The translations under genes and the position numbers were made by a program. Below, one piece after another: positions 1-11,730 of a DNA stretch of 64,000 bases. Source of the stretch: Locusta migratoria (taxonomy: Eukaryota; Arthropoda; Insecta; Orthoptera; Acrididae); contig CM048748.1 of assembly GCA_026315105.1 (NCBI GenBank), forward strand, positions 479,039,150 through 479,103,149, in the 5' to 3' direction. Each line of letters starts with the position of its first letter. The first letter of the stretch is position 1. The notes under the pieces are model-generated. The model did not search any database, was not told where the DNA came from, and was given only the letters and a program-made list of their open reading frames with translations.

Positions 1-191
1 TCCGCTGTAATTAGATTCGGATCAGAGGATGAATTCTGGCAAGAGATGAAACGGGTAGTTATAAGTAACAAACGTTCAAAGTGAACGGCTGTGTGCGCAT
101 TTCTTATTCTATTAAAAGAGCTTACGGCAATCTTGAATATTTGGAGCTGTGATCGCTTTTGAAATTTTTGGTATGCTATGAAACACTAAAG

Positions 192-231
<40 letters not shown>

Positions 232-1415
232 AATTTTCTCTCTTTCTACGCCGTAAACCGCGATGTACAAGAGTAGAAATATTTGGATAGCGGGGGAAAG
301 GCAGTGAAATTCGATTTAAATGTTAACCTATTAAAGAAGACACGTTTTAAACGCAGAAATGTTATTTCGATTTTTGAATGGTTATCTTGCGTAAGTCAAA
401 CGTTTCGATGATATATTTTTACTTGTAGAAAGAGACTCTGCAAATATAATTTACTATAAAATCACCCATAAGACGGCAATTATATTTATAAAACTGAATT
501 GATTGCAGTGGTGGAAGTACTGTTTCCATAACAAGTTCTAGTGTTGAGGCTCTCGCATCAAAAGTACCAAAATAAGTCGAAATAAAATGTAACTCATTCC
601 ATTGCTCATCAGCGTTGAAAGTGCTGTGTCCCTGTTCCGGATTTCTTTCTTTAATCTTGCGTAATTCCACTTGCTCTTCGAGTCACACACATTCGTTTTT
701 ACACATTAAACAGCAGTTGTTATCTGCTTGCATGTAATGTTATTCTATTAGGTCTCTTTTTTCAAATCATGGCCCAAATTTATACGCTCTATTCAGTCTC
801 ATCATCGTCTACAAAAGTTGTTTGTTCACGGCAGATGGGAGGTTTTCGTGGTGGCAAGCAGCTCTGTGTGCCTTTCTCGCGCAGGAAACTGTAATATTTG
901 TGAGCGCATATGAAGTTTAGTGCTGTGTTGGTGGTGATGTGATGACAGGTAGACGAGGAAACAGCACAAGTGGGGAAATGTTGGTGGGGGGAGGGTGGAG
1001 AAAAACTTAACAACTTCAAGTGCCTCGTTGCAGAGAGGCTTAGAATTTAATCTAGGAGCCTAGAATAACGATACTTACAAGTCTGTTAACGTAAGACCCA
1101 GCAATGAAGACATGTACTTCAGTTTCTCTGCCTGTTTGGCTGGCTAAAGCTAAATGTCAAGTTTTTAATTTTGTTTGATTGTGTCTTTTTTTTCTGAAAG
1201 TAATTTTTAATATCGAAGAAATTTCGGATTTTGATTAATTTCGCTATAAATGTTTTTGTAACCACGATACTGTATAGAGTATGAAGAGAAACTCAGAAAT
1301 CTAGCAATAAATGATTATTTTTTTGTATTGTTTTCATAAGTCCATTTTCCTATTCGAGGCGAGAGTGATGGACACATAAGATGACAGTGTAGTTCCGAAT
1401 TTCACTGAATTCACT
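1..1415. other. Unassigned DNA with a poly(A) run
   Basis: No gene or known repeat recognised. There is a 38-base A run at 192-229. Short open frames on the minus strand (419-670 and 789-1019) show no domain and look like chance. Confidence 0.5.
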
Positions 1416-1445
1416 TTCTCTCTCTCTCTCTCTCTCTCTCTCTTT

Positions 1446-1489
<44 letters not shown>
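1416..1489. repeat. Compound microsatellite (TC)n(CA)n(TA)n
   Basis: Three dinucleotide tracts lie head to tail: TC, then CA from about 1446, then TA from about 1468. Confidence 0.95.
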
Positions 1490-1631
1490 ACTTTTTTGTT
1501 TATTTATTTATTTTTTGTTCTAATAAAACCCCATGTCATTCCAAGCATGTGTGTCAATTTTTACTTTCTATGTACATTATTCCGTGATTTATTAAGTTTT
1601 CAAATTTATACTGACTTCTTGATCGCTCGGT

Positions 1632-1662
<31 letters not shown>

Positions 1663-1682
1663 GAGAGAGAGTGAAAGAGACA
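1632..1682. repeat. Microsatellite (CA)n(GA)n
   Basis: A CA tract is followed directly by a GA tract. It is translated in an apparent open frame (1496-1771) that is only low-complexity sequence. Confidence 0.95.
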
Positions 1683-1689
1683 TACAGAT

Positions 1690-2026
1690 AGAAAGAGAGG
1701 GAGGAAGTTGGAATCTCACATACGCCTCGAACTGCCAGTTACAAATGGCGAACAAAGAGAGGGTCGCTTAACGTGAAATGACTACACCCACGGCTGGAAG
1801 TGAGCGCCGCAATCTCAGCTTCCAGTGCTCACGTGGGGCCCTATCAGATTTCACGCCCCACTCATGAAGCTGTGCTGCTCTTACCTGCTCCTGGAAGCAC
1901 GCCCTCACCAGCACACGGTGGGCTTCGCGTTGGCGTCAGCCGCCTCCCGCTCGTGGGCGGCTGCCTCAGCCACACTCCGCACTGACGTGTCGTCCCGATG
2001 AACCGCTTCAATAATTAGTCCGCAGC
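1690..2026. other. Unassigned DNA
   Basis: Moderately GC-rich stretch before the palindrome. The open frame 1800-1985 has no recognisable motif. Confidence 0.4.
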
Positions 2027-2060
2027 AACAGTTGTTAATTCATTTCTATGCACTACCCGC

Positions 2061-2088
2061 GGTTCGAGACCTGTGTCTCATCATCAGG
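2061..2088 (-). ncRNA. Hammerhead-like motif, left arm
   Basis: On the minus strand: CTGATGA, a T, then stem GAGAC / loop ACAG / GTCTC, then GAAC. This resembles the hammerhead core (CUGANGA, stem II, GAAA). The extra T before stem II and GAAC in place of GAAA argue against activity in this copy. Confidence 0.35.
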
Positions 2089-2284
2089 TACATCTGCTAG
2101 TTACAATCAAATGAATAGTGACGTCTGTCACGTAATAAAATACCTGCCCAACTTCTTCACTGAAATGATTCAGTACAGAGGGAATATATGAACTTGTACT
2201 GAATCATTTTAGTAAAAATGTAGGCTAGCTATTTTATTACGTGGCAGACGTCACTATTTATTTGATTATAACTGGCAGATGCAC

Positions 2285-2313
2285 CTGATGATGAGAGACA
2301 TAGGTCTCGAAAC
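2285..2313 (+). ncRNA. Hammerhead-like motif, right arm
   Basis: CTGATGA at 2285-2291, a GAGAC/GTCTC stem ending at 2308, then GAAAC at 2309-2313. Two bases are inserted before the stem relative to the other arm. No cleavage triplet is certain. Confidence 0.4.
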
Positions 2314-2483
2314 TCGGGTAGTGCACAGAAATAAAATAGTTCAAAATTAACAACTGTTTTTGATCTCATTATTAAAGATGAAGAAGAACGGCTGTGGATG
2401 TTCCGAAGAAAGAAAATTGTGACTTCCATAACAGTCTGCTGCGTCCTCCGACAGATTTCTTATAACTCACTGGCGAAAACAAC

Positions 2484-2722
2484 GGACCGAGGTGGACTGC
2501 AGTGGTAACACAATGGACTGGCATTGGGGAGCACGCGGTTCAAATCAAGCTCCGGCCATCCAGATTGAGTTTTCCCACGACTTACCTAAATTACTCAAGC
2601 TAAATGTTGGTACGGTTTCTTTGAGAGGGCACGGCCCATTTCCTTCTTCATCCTTACCCAAAAATTCCAAGTTTGCGCTCTGTCTATAATGACCAAGTCG
2701 TCAACGAGACGTTAAAACCTAA
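2484..2722 (+). mobile_element. tRNA-derived SINE, family B
   Basis: The 5' end is tRNA-like, with an A-box-like AGTGGTAACACAATGG and B-box GGTTCAAATC. A non-tRNA body follows, containing GGGCACGGCCCATTTCCTTC. The end is a GACGTTAAAACC motif. Homologous copies lie at 13083-13330 and, on the opposite strand, 53212-53460. No target duplication was identified. Confidence 0.7.
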
Positions 2723-3416
2723 GCTTCCATCCAGGTGAAAACCTTTGCAGGAGCGCATACCACATGGTTGATGTCTGTCTTGAAGTGAATTCTGATACGA
2801 AAGTACGCATTACCTTACCGCCACTAACAGGTATTATTTCACTGTTTTTCAAATAACGATGCGTCAAAATTGATGACATTTAGCAGCAAGTATGATACTA
2901 AATGAAGAGCGGTGTGTTTTGTTGTAAAATACATAACAACAGTGGGCAATGTCTCCATATAAAATTTCTATATCAGAAAACAAAAAAGCATCATTAACTC
3001 AATGAATATAATAGAAGTACACACAGCTCTATTAGACAGACGGTCAAATTCGCACAAATTAGTTGTGTCTGACGCTACCTTTTTTCCTGCACAGAGCTCA
3101 GTTAGGTTATGAGAGACGAAAAATTACAAGAACACACGACGCTTGTAATTAACCGAAAGTGTAAATGATGTCACATCGGCAACTGCAAATGTTTTTTTTT
3201 TTTTGACATCAATGATAATACGTACTGAATCGCCAATCAGGTTAATGTACGCCTAGGAGACGGCATAAGAAGAGGTCAGAGATGCTTCTCGAAGAGTTAT
3301 TAATATTCCCTCAGTCGCCGCAGTTACTTCAGAGCCCCCCCCCCCCCCCCCCACCATGCTGGATCTCGAGAGGTACGACCAACGGTACGCGACGGCTGGT
3401 GGAGTGACCTTCTGGA
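2723..3416. other. Unassigned DNA with homopolymer tracts
   Basis: No gene recognised. There is a T run near 3193-3204 and a C run of about 17 at 3335-3351. Confidence 0.5.
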
Positions 3417-3541
3417 GCCGGCCGCGGTTGCCGCGGGGTCTGAGTCGCTCCAGTCACGGTCTGCACGGCCACTACGGTCGTGGGTTCGAATCCCCCCCTC
3501 GGGCATGGATATTTGTGCCGTCCTTAGTATAAGGTAGTGTC
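3417..3541 (+). mobile_element. tRNA-Leu-like SINE, family A, 3' truncated
   Basis: First of about 22 copies in this window. The 5' part looks like a class II (Leu/Ser) tRNA: A-box TGGCCGAGG (here degenerate), a long variable region, and B-box GGGTTCGAATCCCCC. The body follows (GGCATGGATATTTGTGCCGT, then GTAAGTTTAGGGACTGATGA). Full copies are about 190 bp and end in ACATTTGAACATTTT. This copy stops shortly after GCCGTCCTTAGT. Confidence 0.85.
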
Positions 3542-3729
3542 GTATTTAACGTGTGTCTGTATTATAATTTGTGTGATGCGAAAGAATATCATCCCGTTGC
3601 TGCGGTATAACGCATTCTGTGAAAGAAGCGTCTTTATGAAGCTATATCAGATAAATAACAAATTACAATAGGTTTTACAAGCGTAGTATACCTGAAAACC
3701 GACACGCCTGCTGAAGCGTAGGAATAGCG

Positions 3730-4130
3730 CCGGGCGCCGTGGCTCAGCGCGCCCGGTCAGAGGGCTCAACGCCCTCTGTAATAAAAAAGCTGAGCCAACA
3801 ACAATTCGAACAAGAACGAACAACAGCGATCAGCGTCCGCAACGAAGAGAACTACCCATAGAAAAAAGAAATAGCGTAACGGATTGTGGCGTAGAGATTA
3901 TGAGCGAAACAGGTTCGCGTCTTTGCACTTCCGATACATTTCTATTTTTTCCTTTTTTGTTTCCTTAACGTTTCTGGTTCTTTCTTGCTAATTTAAGTGC
4001 AATATCAGATATACGTTGTTATTTCTTTTTACGACAACGTATTAGCGTCGTGGTTAGAGTCACGAGCTGTGGAGGAAAAGAGATGAAATAACAGGTTTGC
4101 GTTTACACTCTCCCAGTTATTTTTAACCAT
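3730..4130 (+). repeat. Cluster of three tRNA-like modules
   Basis: Module 1 (about 3732-3775) begins GGCGCCGTGGCTCAGCGCG and is partly echoed at 6764-6800. Modules 2 (about 3871-3935) and 3 (about 4040-4120) resemble each other: GGCGTAGAG / GTGGTTAGAGT as A-box-like parts, then AACAGGTTCGCGT / AACAGGTTTGCGT as B-box-like parts, each followed by a T-rich stretch. This is probably a composite SINE or old pol III repeat, not functional tRNA genes, because no cloverleaf closes. Confidence 0.5.
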
Positions 4131-4767
4131 TTAGTTTAATTATGCAACTTATTTGTTTATTTAATGCACTTATAATATTCGGTATTCGACATTACTTATT
4201 AGAAACAAGAAACAACTTTGACCGCGAGAGAATTTGTTGAGTTTTACAGTACCGTACGTAAGTCGGTTTTCGCCACGGTGTTTGAATTACGTTGCAGTTC
4301 AGTTCAGTGCTCGATTAGTTCAGTTATGGAAGCAGATGCAGCGTAGGAGGAACAGTATTTACGTACAATACTAAAAGCAAAAATTATCACAACGAGCATT
4401 GTCGAGCTGAGGCGTTGTCCCGCGTGTAGAACAAGTAAAATGTGTGGTCCGAACCTACTATCTCCGAATGTACAGAACAGAATATGTAAGGTAAATATGT
4501 GCAACGTGGAAAATGAGAATATAAGAGCAAGACGACTGGAGCTGGTGCAAATGATGTATTTCATCATTGACAATTGTTTTAAGAATTTTTGCCAAAAGTG
4601 ATTTTGTCGTAAGTTTCGTTACTATTCTCAACCATTTTCAGATACGTGTACAGTCTTTGCGGTTGTTTAAGAAAAGAAGAAATACTATTTCTGTAAGAGT
4701 ATTGCGTGTCACATTGCAAGCATAAGAAAGCATTTCGTTCCTTTTCCGACGGTGGCTAAGAGAGATA
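4131..4767. other. Unassigned AT-rich DNA
   Basis: No gene or repeat recognised. The weak open frame at 4304-4573 has no domain. Confidence 0.4.
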
Positions 4768-4817
4768 GCGCGTAATTTTACGCGCATTCATCTTTGTAAA
4801 GACAATGATGAATGCGC
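4768..4817. other. Two overlapping perfect hairpins
   Basis: GCGCGTAA-TT-TTACGCGC occupies 4768-4785. It overlaps an 11-bp stem, GCGCATTCATC at 4782-4792 with its reverse complement at 4807-4817. The two folds are mutually exclusive because they share GCGC. Confidence 0.8.
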
Positions 4818-5400
4818 CAGTCCGCAAAGCGCTGCGGTCGGAAAGCAAATCGCGGTGAGCAGCACGTCGTGTTCCGTGGGGTGTGGCGGGTCGTTTCAGA
4901 GCGAGCAGTGGCTGTACAAGGCAGGCAGCGTGTCTCGCCTGCGCCACGGGACGGCTGTAGCGAGCCGCAGCCCGCGGGGCCTGCGGTGGGACCGGCTCCA
5001 GCAGCAGCAGCAGCAGCGGCAGCGCGTGCCACTGCCTGCTGCCTGCTGCCTGCTCTGCCCCCGTGACGAGGCCGCGCCGCTGCCTGCGTCTCCCACTGCT
5101 CCTCCTCACAGAAGCGACCGGGCCCCCGCACTTGAGGCCCGGCGCACACTTGACGCAGCAGAGGCAGAGGACAGGCAGAGGCGAGGCCTCCGTCCGTCTG
5201 TAACGCATGCTTTCTTATGGGGCAGACTGCCGCACGCTTAACGCAGCCGAGGCGGAGGGCAGGCGTTTCCTCGGTCACGCCTCTGTCCGGTTGTCCGAGG
5301 CGCACAGTTTTCCTCCGCCTCTGTTCCACCTCTGTCGCAAAGTGAAATTTCAAGTCATACGATATGCTTCGAAAAAATTGTTTTATGTAGACGATTATAA
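4818..5400. other. GC-rich block with (CAG)n
   Basis: CpG-rich stretch with a CAG run at 4999-5020. Open frames exist on both strands, as expected from base composition. Two diverged copies of a 65-bp piece, GCACACTTGACGCAGC and CGCACGCTTAACGCAGCC, start near 5141 and 5231. No conserved protein recognised; it could be a repeat or a CpG island. Confidence 0.5.
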
Positions 5401-6201
<801 letters not shown>

Positions 6202-6925
6202 TCAGGTGAACAATTTTCTTTTCTTATTGCGTCAGTGTAGCTTATGTTCTAAAGTTTAATTTCTTCAGAACGCTATTGCGTTTCAAGTTGCTGTGTTTTA
6301 ACTGAGAAACGCACAGGGAGAGTTTCGCACTGTGGCGTTACGCGCAACGGGCTGAAGTAGGCCATCTCGTTTCAAACACGAGGAGAGGAATTGAAATTAT
6401 GTTCGTACCGAGGCCGGCATTCTTTCCCGTTACCTCCTTCTCTCCAGACTGGCGCTTTAGAACGCTCGGCTAACTCAGCGTTGCAGACAAAGCGACTACA
6501 CGCACTGCCGTCAAGCACGCCTCCCGCCACACCACAAACTTTAATTCTGCCTGCCTGAAGAAGTTATTTCACCACCGCCTAAGGAAAAAGGCGTGGTTTC
6601 CCCATCCACGTTCTACGCTGGGGTGTCATTCCAATGTGAATTTTCTATATACTGCACAGGAAATATTGAGGCAGGGTTGCAGTATGGCGCGTGGAGGCAG
6701 ACGTGCTTGAGGACAGTCCGCGCGGTCGCTCTGGCCGCGACGCTGTAGTGGCTCAGAGGTCTGCCAGGCGCCGGGGCTCAGCGCGCCCGGTCACGGGGCT
6801 GAGCAGACGTTTCTTTTCTTTTCTATTTTTTCATTTTTTAAGAAAGAAAAAAGAAAAAGACTCATTGGCTCTCCTTATATTTAATACATTTGATATGACC
6901 AGAATTGTCTCAAGGACCTAAATTA
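6202..6925. other. Unassigned DNA with a tRNA-like remnant
   Basis: No gene recognised. Positions 6764-6800 share GGCTCAGCGCGCCCGGTCA with the module at 3732. A pyrimidine tract followed by a purine tract (6811-6860) could fold back. Confidence 0.4.
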
Positions 6926-7229
6926 CACACCTGGCCATTAGAGTTGCTACACCACGAAGATGACGTGCTACAGACGCGAAATTTAACCGACAGGAATAAG
7001 ATGCTGTGATATGAAAATGATTAACTTTTCAGAGCATTCACACAAGGTTGCCGGCGGTGGCGACAGCTACAACGTGCTGACACGAGGAAAGTTTCCAACC
7101 GATTTCTCAATCACAAACAGCAGTTGACTGGCGTTGTCTTGTGAAACGTTGTTGTGATGCCTCGTGTAAGGAGGAGAAATGCCTACCATCACGTTTTCGA
7201 CTTTGATAAAGGTCGAATTGTAGCCCAAA
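6926..7229 (+). mobile_element. Tc1-type element, 5' end only
   Basis: A TA at 6924-6925 is followed by a terminal repeat starting CACACCTGGCCATTAG and ending GTTGCTACACCA. The leader and transposase start (ATG at 7154/7157; PRVRRRNAYHH, then DKGRIVAQNH) match the larger copy at 40027-44082. Similarity stops near 7229, so the HTH and all catalytic residues are missing. Confidence 0.85.
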
Positions 7230-7470
7230 ACCATACCAAATGCACTCGTCAGAATTGGCATCAAGAGCTGCCCACAGCTGACACTGACATCTTCCGCCAG
7301 TCAGCCATCGCCTGTCGTCATCTGCGTTATCCTTCTTCTAATATCAATTTGCGAGATTCAGTTCAAACTAGTGATACTATAAAGGATGCATACGTGTCTC
7401 AATGGTTTTGCTCCTAGATTTGCTATTCCTGGGACGCTCTTGATGCAAGTTTCACGTCGCCGAACGGTAA

Positions 7471-7652
7471 GCCCCGTGGTTCTAGGCGCCATGTCATGGA
7501 CTGCCCGGTCGCTTCCGTCGGAGGTTCGAGTCCTTCCTCGGGCCTGCGTGTGTGTGTTCTCCTTAGTGCAGGTTACTTTAAGTAGTTTGTGAGTCTACGA
7601 ACTGATGGCCTTAGCAGTTTGGTCCCTTAGGTTTACAAACATTTGAACATTT
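7471..7652 (+). mobile_element. Family A SINE, diverged subfamily
   Basis: The B-box reads GAGGTTCGAGTCC. The tail reads ACTGATGGCCTTAGCAGTTT in place of the usual GATGACCCCGTAGTTAAG, then ACATTTGAACATTT. This marks an older or different subfamily. Confidence 0.75.
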
Positions 7653-8279
7653 CATCATTCGACAGGCAGCTTTGGATAGCTCTGGTCGAGAGTATTGTGT
7701 GTTTGTGGGGGGTGTAAATTACTGCAGAAGCGCGAGTGGTCATTGTGCGGGCTTTTAAAATCCATCACACTTGTATTGTCTGAATAATGATCCTGGCGTT
7801 CAAGTAATGAACCCAATACTGTACCATAAACATGTCAAAATCAGGACAGTGTTTTCAGACAAGGGTTTATCGTCGACGATAAACAGCCCCTTTCAGTGAA
7901 ATCGAAGCTGTTGGTCCGGTAAATGGGAGTCAAGTTTTTCTGTCGATCTGCCGACATAATGTTTGCGGTTGCTTTACTGCATTGCATGTTTTACATACAT
8001 TATAATTGTTTCGGCGACCACAAAGCTTGTTGTAATCAGTCGCTGGTTCTTCAACAAGACAGAAAACACGGTTCGAAATTTGCCTAACGAATTTCCGTGG
8101 TTATCCTGTTGATGTAAAACAATGACGCTCTTGCAAAAAAGTATTTCTTTAGAATTGTGACTGCTTACTAAATGACTTTGTTATATTTTTACGCTTACTT
8201 GACACTATCTCGTGAGAATTCTCATGTGCTACAAATTGTTTAGAGCAACCAGTTGTTAGCAGACTGAAAAGATAGTGCC
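7653..8279. other. Unassigned DNA with a 20-bp perfect palindrome
   Basis: No gene recognised. GTTTATCGTCGACGATAAAC at 7865-7884 is its own reverse complement. Confidence 0.6.
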
Positions 8280-9200
8280 TTTTGATGATGATACAAGTAT
8301 TGTAGTCACAACTGAAAAAGAATAATTAGTTGATGAAATTGTAAATAATGTCATTCAGAAAATCATGAAGTTATCTGAAAATTAACTCTAGTTAAATTTC
8401 GACGAAATACAAATATACAGGTATGCCACGACACATTAATAAACATATACTTTGGGCAGAGATCTGTAGCTAAGAGCCGGCCGCGGTGGCCGAGGGGACT
8501 GAGGCGCTTCAGTCACGGTCTGCACGGCCACTACGGTCGGGGGTTCCAATCCCCCGTCGGGCATGGATATTTGTGCCGTCCTAGTTCGTAAGTAGTTCAT
8601 AAGTAGTTTGTAAAGTTTAGGGACTGATGACCCCGTAGTTAAGTCCCATAAGATTTACAAACATTTTTGTAGCTAAGATACAATACTCAAAATATCCAGG
8701 CGTGTCCATTGATGAGAGAATGAATTGGGTTACTGCAAATTTGGCGATAGACATCTCAGTAAATAGGCATATGATGCCTATTTTCATTCACTTCTTACAT
8801 GTTGTATCATATTTTGGGGTAATTCATCACCAGAAGCATTAATCGTTAAAAAAAAAACATTTAATCAGAATAATTGCTGGTGCCCACCCAAAATCATTCC
8901 TGCAGACATTTATTTGACGAACTGGGATCTTTCTCAGTATCCTCACAATATTTATTTTCACTTATGTAATTTGTCATTAATAACCAAATCCAATTGAAAA
9001 GTAATTACAACGTGCGTAACTACAACACTAGGAGAAACGATTATCTTCACAATTCGATGTTAAATGTAACTTTGGCCTAGAAAGGGGTGAATTATGATTT
9101 TACAAAAGTCTTTGGCCAATTACCGAAAGGCATCAAACATAATACAGATAGACATCTACAATTTACGGATAAATTAAAAGACTTTATGAATGAGAAAAAG
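8280..9200 (+). pseudogene. CR1/Jockey-like LINE reverse transcriptase fragment
   Basis: Broken reading frames give FDDDTSIVVTT (the F-A-D-D catalytic box with one change) near 8281. Beyond the SINE insertion, YSKYPGVSIDERMNW follows from about 8685. A typical C-terminal region follows, with IRIIAGAHPKSFLQTFI, an IFIFTYVICH-like helix, and FGQLPKGIKHNTDRHLQF. Several stops and frameshifts are present. This is the thumb and C-terminal part of a non-LTR reverse transcriptase, without the 5' half. Confidence 0.7.
8476..8667 (+). mobile_element. Family A SINE inside LINE fragment
   Basis: Flanked by an exact 11-bp duplication TGTAGCTAAGA (8465-8475 and 8668-8678). It splits the LINE reading frame between the catalytic box and the GVSIDERMNW motif, so it is younger than the LINE. 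Confidence 0.95.
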
Positions 9201-9524
9201 TAAACATAATTTTTTTTTAAATAAGCCAAAAAAATAAAATGATGCATGTCTTCAAATATCATTTAAAGTATCCTTTACTAATGTGACACATTCAACACCA
9301 TTACGAAATGCCGTATTCATCATCTATGAAACAAACACCAATCTAACCTAATTTTGACCGGTAATATAAAGTCTTCGTTTTGTTGACTACTTCATTCCAC
9401 TCCAAACTATATCAATATAGTCGTCATAAATTGTCAAACATTCATCCAATTCATCGACTTGACTTCTCGAAGTAATTTAATGACTCTTTTGCGGAAATGA
9501 CAACACTGTTCAAATAGTCACAAA
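9201..9524. other. Unassigned AT-rich DNA
   Basis: Nothing recognised. It may be decayed LINE sequence. Confidence 0.4.
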
Positions 9525-10815
9525 CGGCTTTTAATCAAACTGCGGGGTTATGGTGTATCGCCCCAAATTTGCCACTTAATAGGGAATTTCCTGTCAGAGA
9601 GAAAGGCAGTAGGAGTAACCTACTAAACTACAGGCATATTTCATTTATGTCAATTTGCAGCAGGGTTTTGGAACATGTCCTGTATTCAAATATTATGAAT
9701 TTTCTCGAACAAAATGATCTACTGACCCAAGGTCAACACGGATTTAGAAAATATCGTTCATGCAAAACACAACTAGCTCTTTACTCACACCAAGTGATGA
9801 ATGATAACGACTAGGGTTATCAAATCGATTCCGTATTTATTGATTTCCAGAAGGCTTTTGATACCGTACCTCACAAAAATTTTAATCAAATTGCGTGGTT
9901 ATGATATCGCCTCAAGTTTGCGACTGGATAGGAGGGGATTTTCTGCCAGACAGCACGCAGTTTGTAGTAATCGATGGAAATGCATCGACTAAAACAGACG
10001 TGATATAGGGCATTCCACAGGGCAGTGGTATTGGTCCTCTGCTGTTCTTTATTTAAATAAACGATTCAGAGGAAAATCTAAGAAGCGCTCTTAGGTTGTT
10101 TGTAGATGACGCCGTCATTTACCATCTAGTAAAATCATCTGAAGATCAAAACCAATAGCAGAACTACCAGAATAAGGTACCACTATGGTGTAAAAGTTGG
10201 CAATTGACTAAATAATGAGAAGTGTGAAGTCGTCCACATGAAAAGAAATCCGTTAATCTTTGTTTACAAGATAAATAAATTAAAAATGAAGGCCGTAAAC
10301 TCAACAAAATACCAAAGAATTACTATTACTTAAGACTTAAACTGCAAAGAACACGTAGATAATGTCGTGGGAAAGGCGAACCAGAGAGTGCGTTTTATTG
10401 GCAGAACCCTTAAAAAATGCATCAGAACTACTAAAGAAACTGTATACTGCATAGTTTCGTATTGTCACGATATAGGGGACACAGCGTAACGCAAATGATA
10501 CAGGATCTGGGATGGGAATCATTAGAACAACGGCGGTTATCACTGCGGCGTGGGTTACTTACGAAACTCCAATCGCCAACATTGTTCTCCGAATGCGAAG
10601 ATATATTGTTGACTTCCACTTACATAGGTAGAAATGATCATCAGAATAGAATACGAGAAGTCAGAGCTCTAACGGAGAGATTCAGGTGTTATTTCTTCCC
10701 GCGCGCTATTGGAGATTGGAATGGGAGATAAATAGTATAAAGGTGGTTCGATGAACTCTTTGCCAGGCACTTAAACGTGATTTGCAGAGTATCCCATGTA
10801 GATGTAGATGTTAGT
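9525..10815 (+). pseudogene. CR1-like LINE, 3' half of the RT ORF
   Basis: The main run starts at about 9600: LLNYRHISFMSICSRVLEHV, then QHGFRKYRSCKTQLAL. After a frameshift come FIDFQKAFDTVPHK (about 9838), GIPQGSGIGPLLFF (about 10010) and the catalytic box FVDD at 10099-10110. The C terminus is FFPRAIGDWNGR (ending 10731). The element ends with GTAGATGTAGATG. The bases 9525-9597 repeat a segment that belongs later in the RT, so this copy is rearranged at its 5' side. At least three frameshifts or stops make it dead. Confidence 0.85.
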
Positions 10816-10825
10816 AAACACAAGG

Positions 10826-10990
10826 AAGCAAAATGCTGATGTCATCGGTTCCTAGACTAACAAAGAACGTAAAGTAATTTAAACTAACTTATGCTAAGGA
10901 CAACACGCAGACCCATAACCGAGGCAGGACTCGGGCCTCCGACTGAAGCGGCCACGCAATCTGTGACGTGGTACCCCAGACACGTGGCCA
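10826..10990 (-). mobile_element. Diverged family A SINE
   Basis: Minus-strand landmarks are the A-box-like TGGCCACGTG, the B-box GGCCCGAGTCCTGCC, GTGTTGTCCTTAGCATAAG and GTCTAGGAACCGATGAC. It sits directly after the LINE's 3' end. Confidence 0.65.
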
Positions 10991-11730
10991 TTCATGGGCC
11001 AGGGGACAACACTGTGTGTGTGTGTGTTTAATTAACTAAGGGGGTGTGAATTTCCAAACTGCGACTTTCCTCTGCTAATGTTCTACAAAGGGAGTGCCAT
11101 GTTAGTGCTAGCCGTTTCTAAACCACGGTGTTCTGGTGGAGTAAGTGGCCTCAGAAGAGGCAGATTGTGGTTCTAACCACAGGCCTGGGACACACGCCCG
11201 TATGGCGCCAGTGATCACTGAACGAACGCAGCTGACGTCAAATCGTCGTAAGGACACCTTCACTGCCAGTCATCAAATATATATCCACAGGTGGGGTAAA
11301 ACTTGATGACGACACGGTCAACAGCGCGGAAGGCGTGGCTTGTCGGCCCGATGCGCCAGTCACTTTTCATGCGTGCGATGCGATCGTTCTGGCGAATTAT
11401 TCGGAAACTCGGCGTGGACAAATATACGGCGGAAGTATAATTTACTCGGCACTACATAAAATTGTTAATCCCATCACGTAATGGTAAATTGGAGCAAACA
11501 TCTACATATCATTAGTTTTTCTGAACTCCAGGACAGCATGAATAATCACATATGCTGTATCACACATTTTAATGCCCACGTGCATGTAACATTAGTGTAA
11601 TTAAAACAAATGATTTTTCATGTTAAATTTTAAAGCGGAACAACGTAAAACTATTCATTATTACGATTACTCTTTGGAATTATTTAAATTCTAATTTAAT
11701 GACATTGTCTTTTTAGCCTTTAAAAAATAC
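10991..11730. other. Unassigned DNA
   Basis: Contains a short TG repeat at 11015-11028. No gene or repeat recognised. Confidence 0.4.

Larger units (their letters stand above)
2027..2359. repeat. Large palindrome (foldback) with hammerhead-like motifs
   Basis: The left arm 2027-2142 is the reverse complement of 2230-2359, with scattered mismatches and small indels. The centre holds a second, perfect 15-bp inverted pair, 2163-2177 with 2195-2209. Each arm carries one copy of the CTGATGA-T-stem-GAA motif, facing outward. It could be a foldback or MITE, or two inverted copies of a Penelope-type terminal repeat. No transposase is present. Confidence 0.85.
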
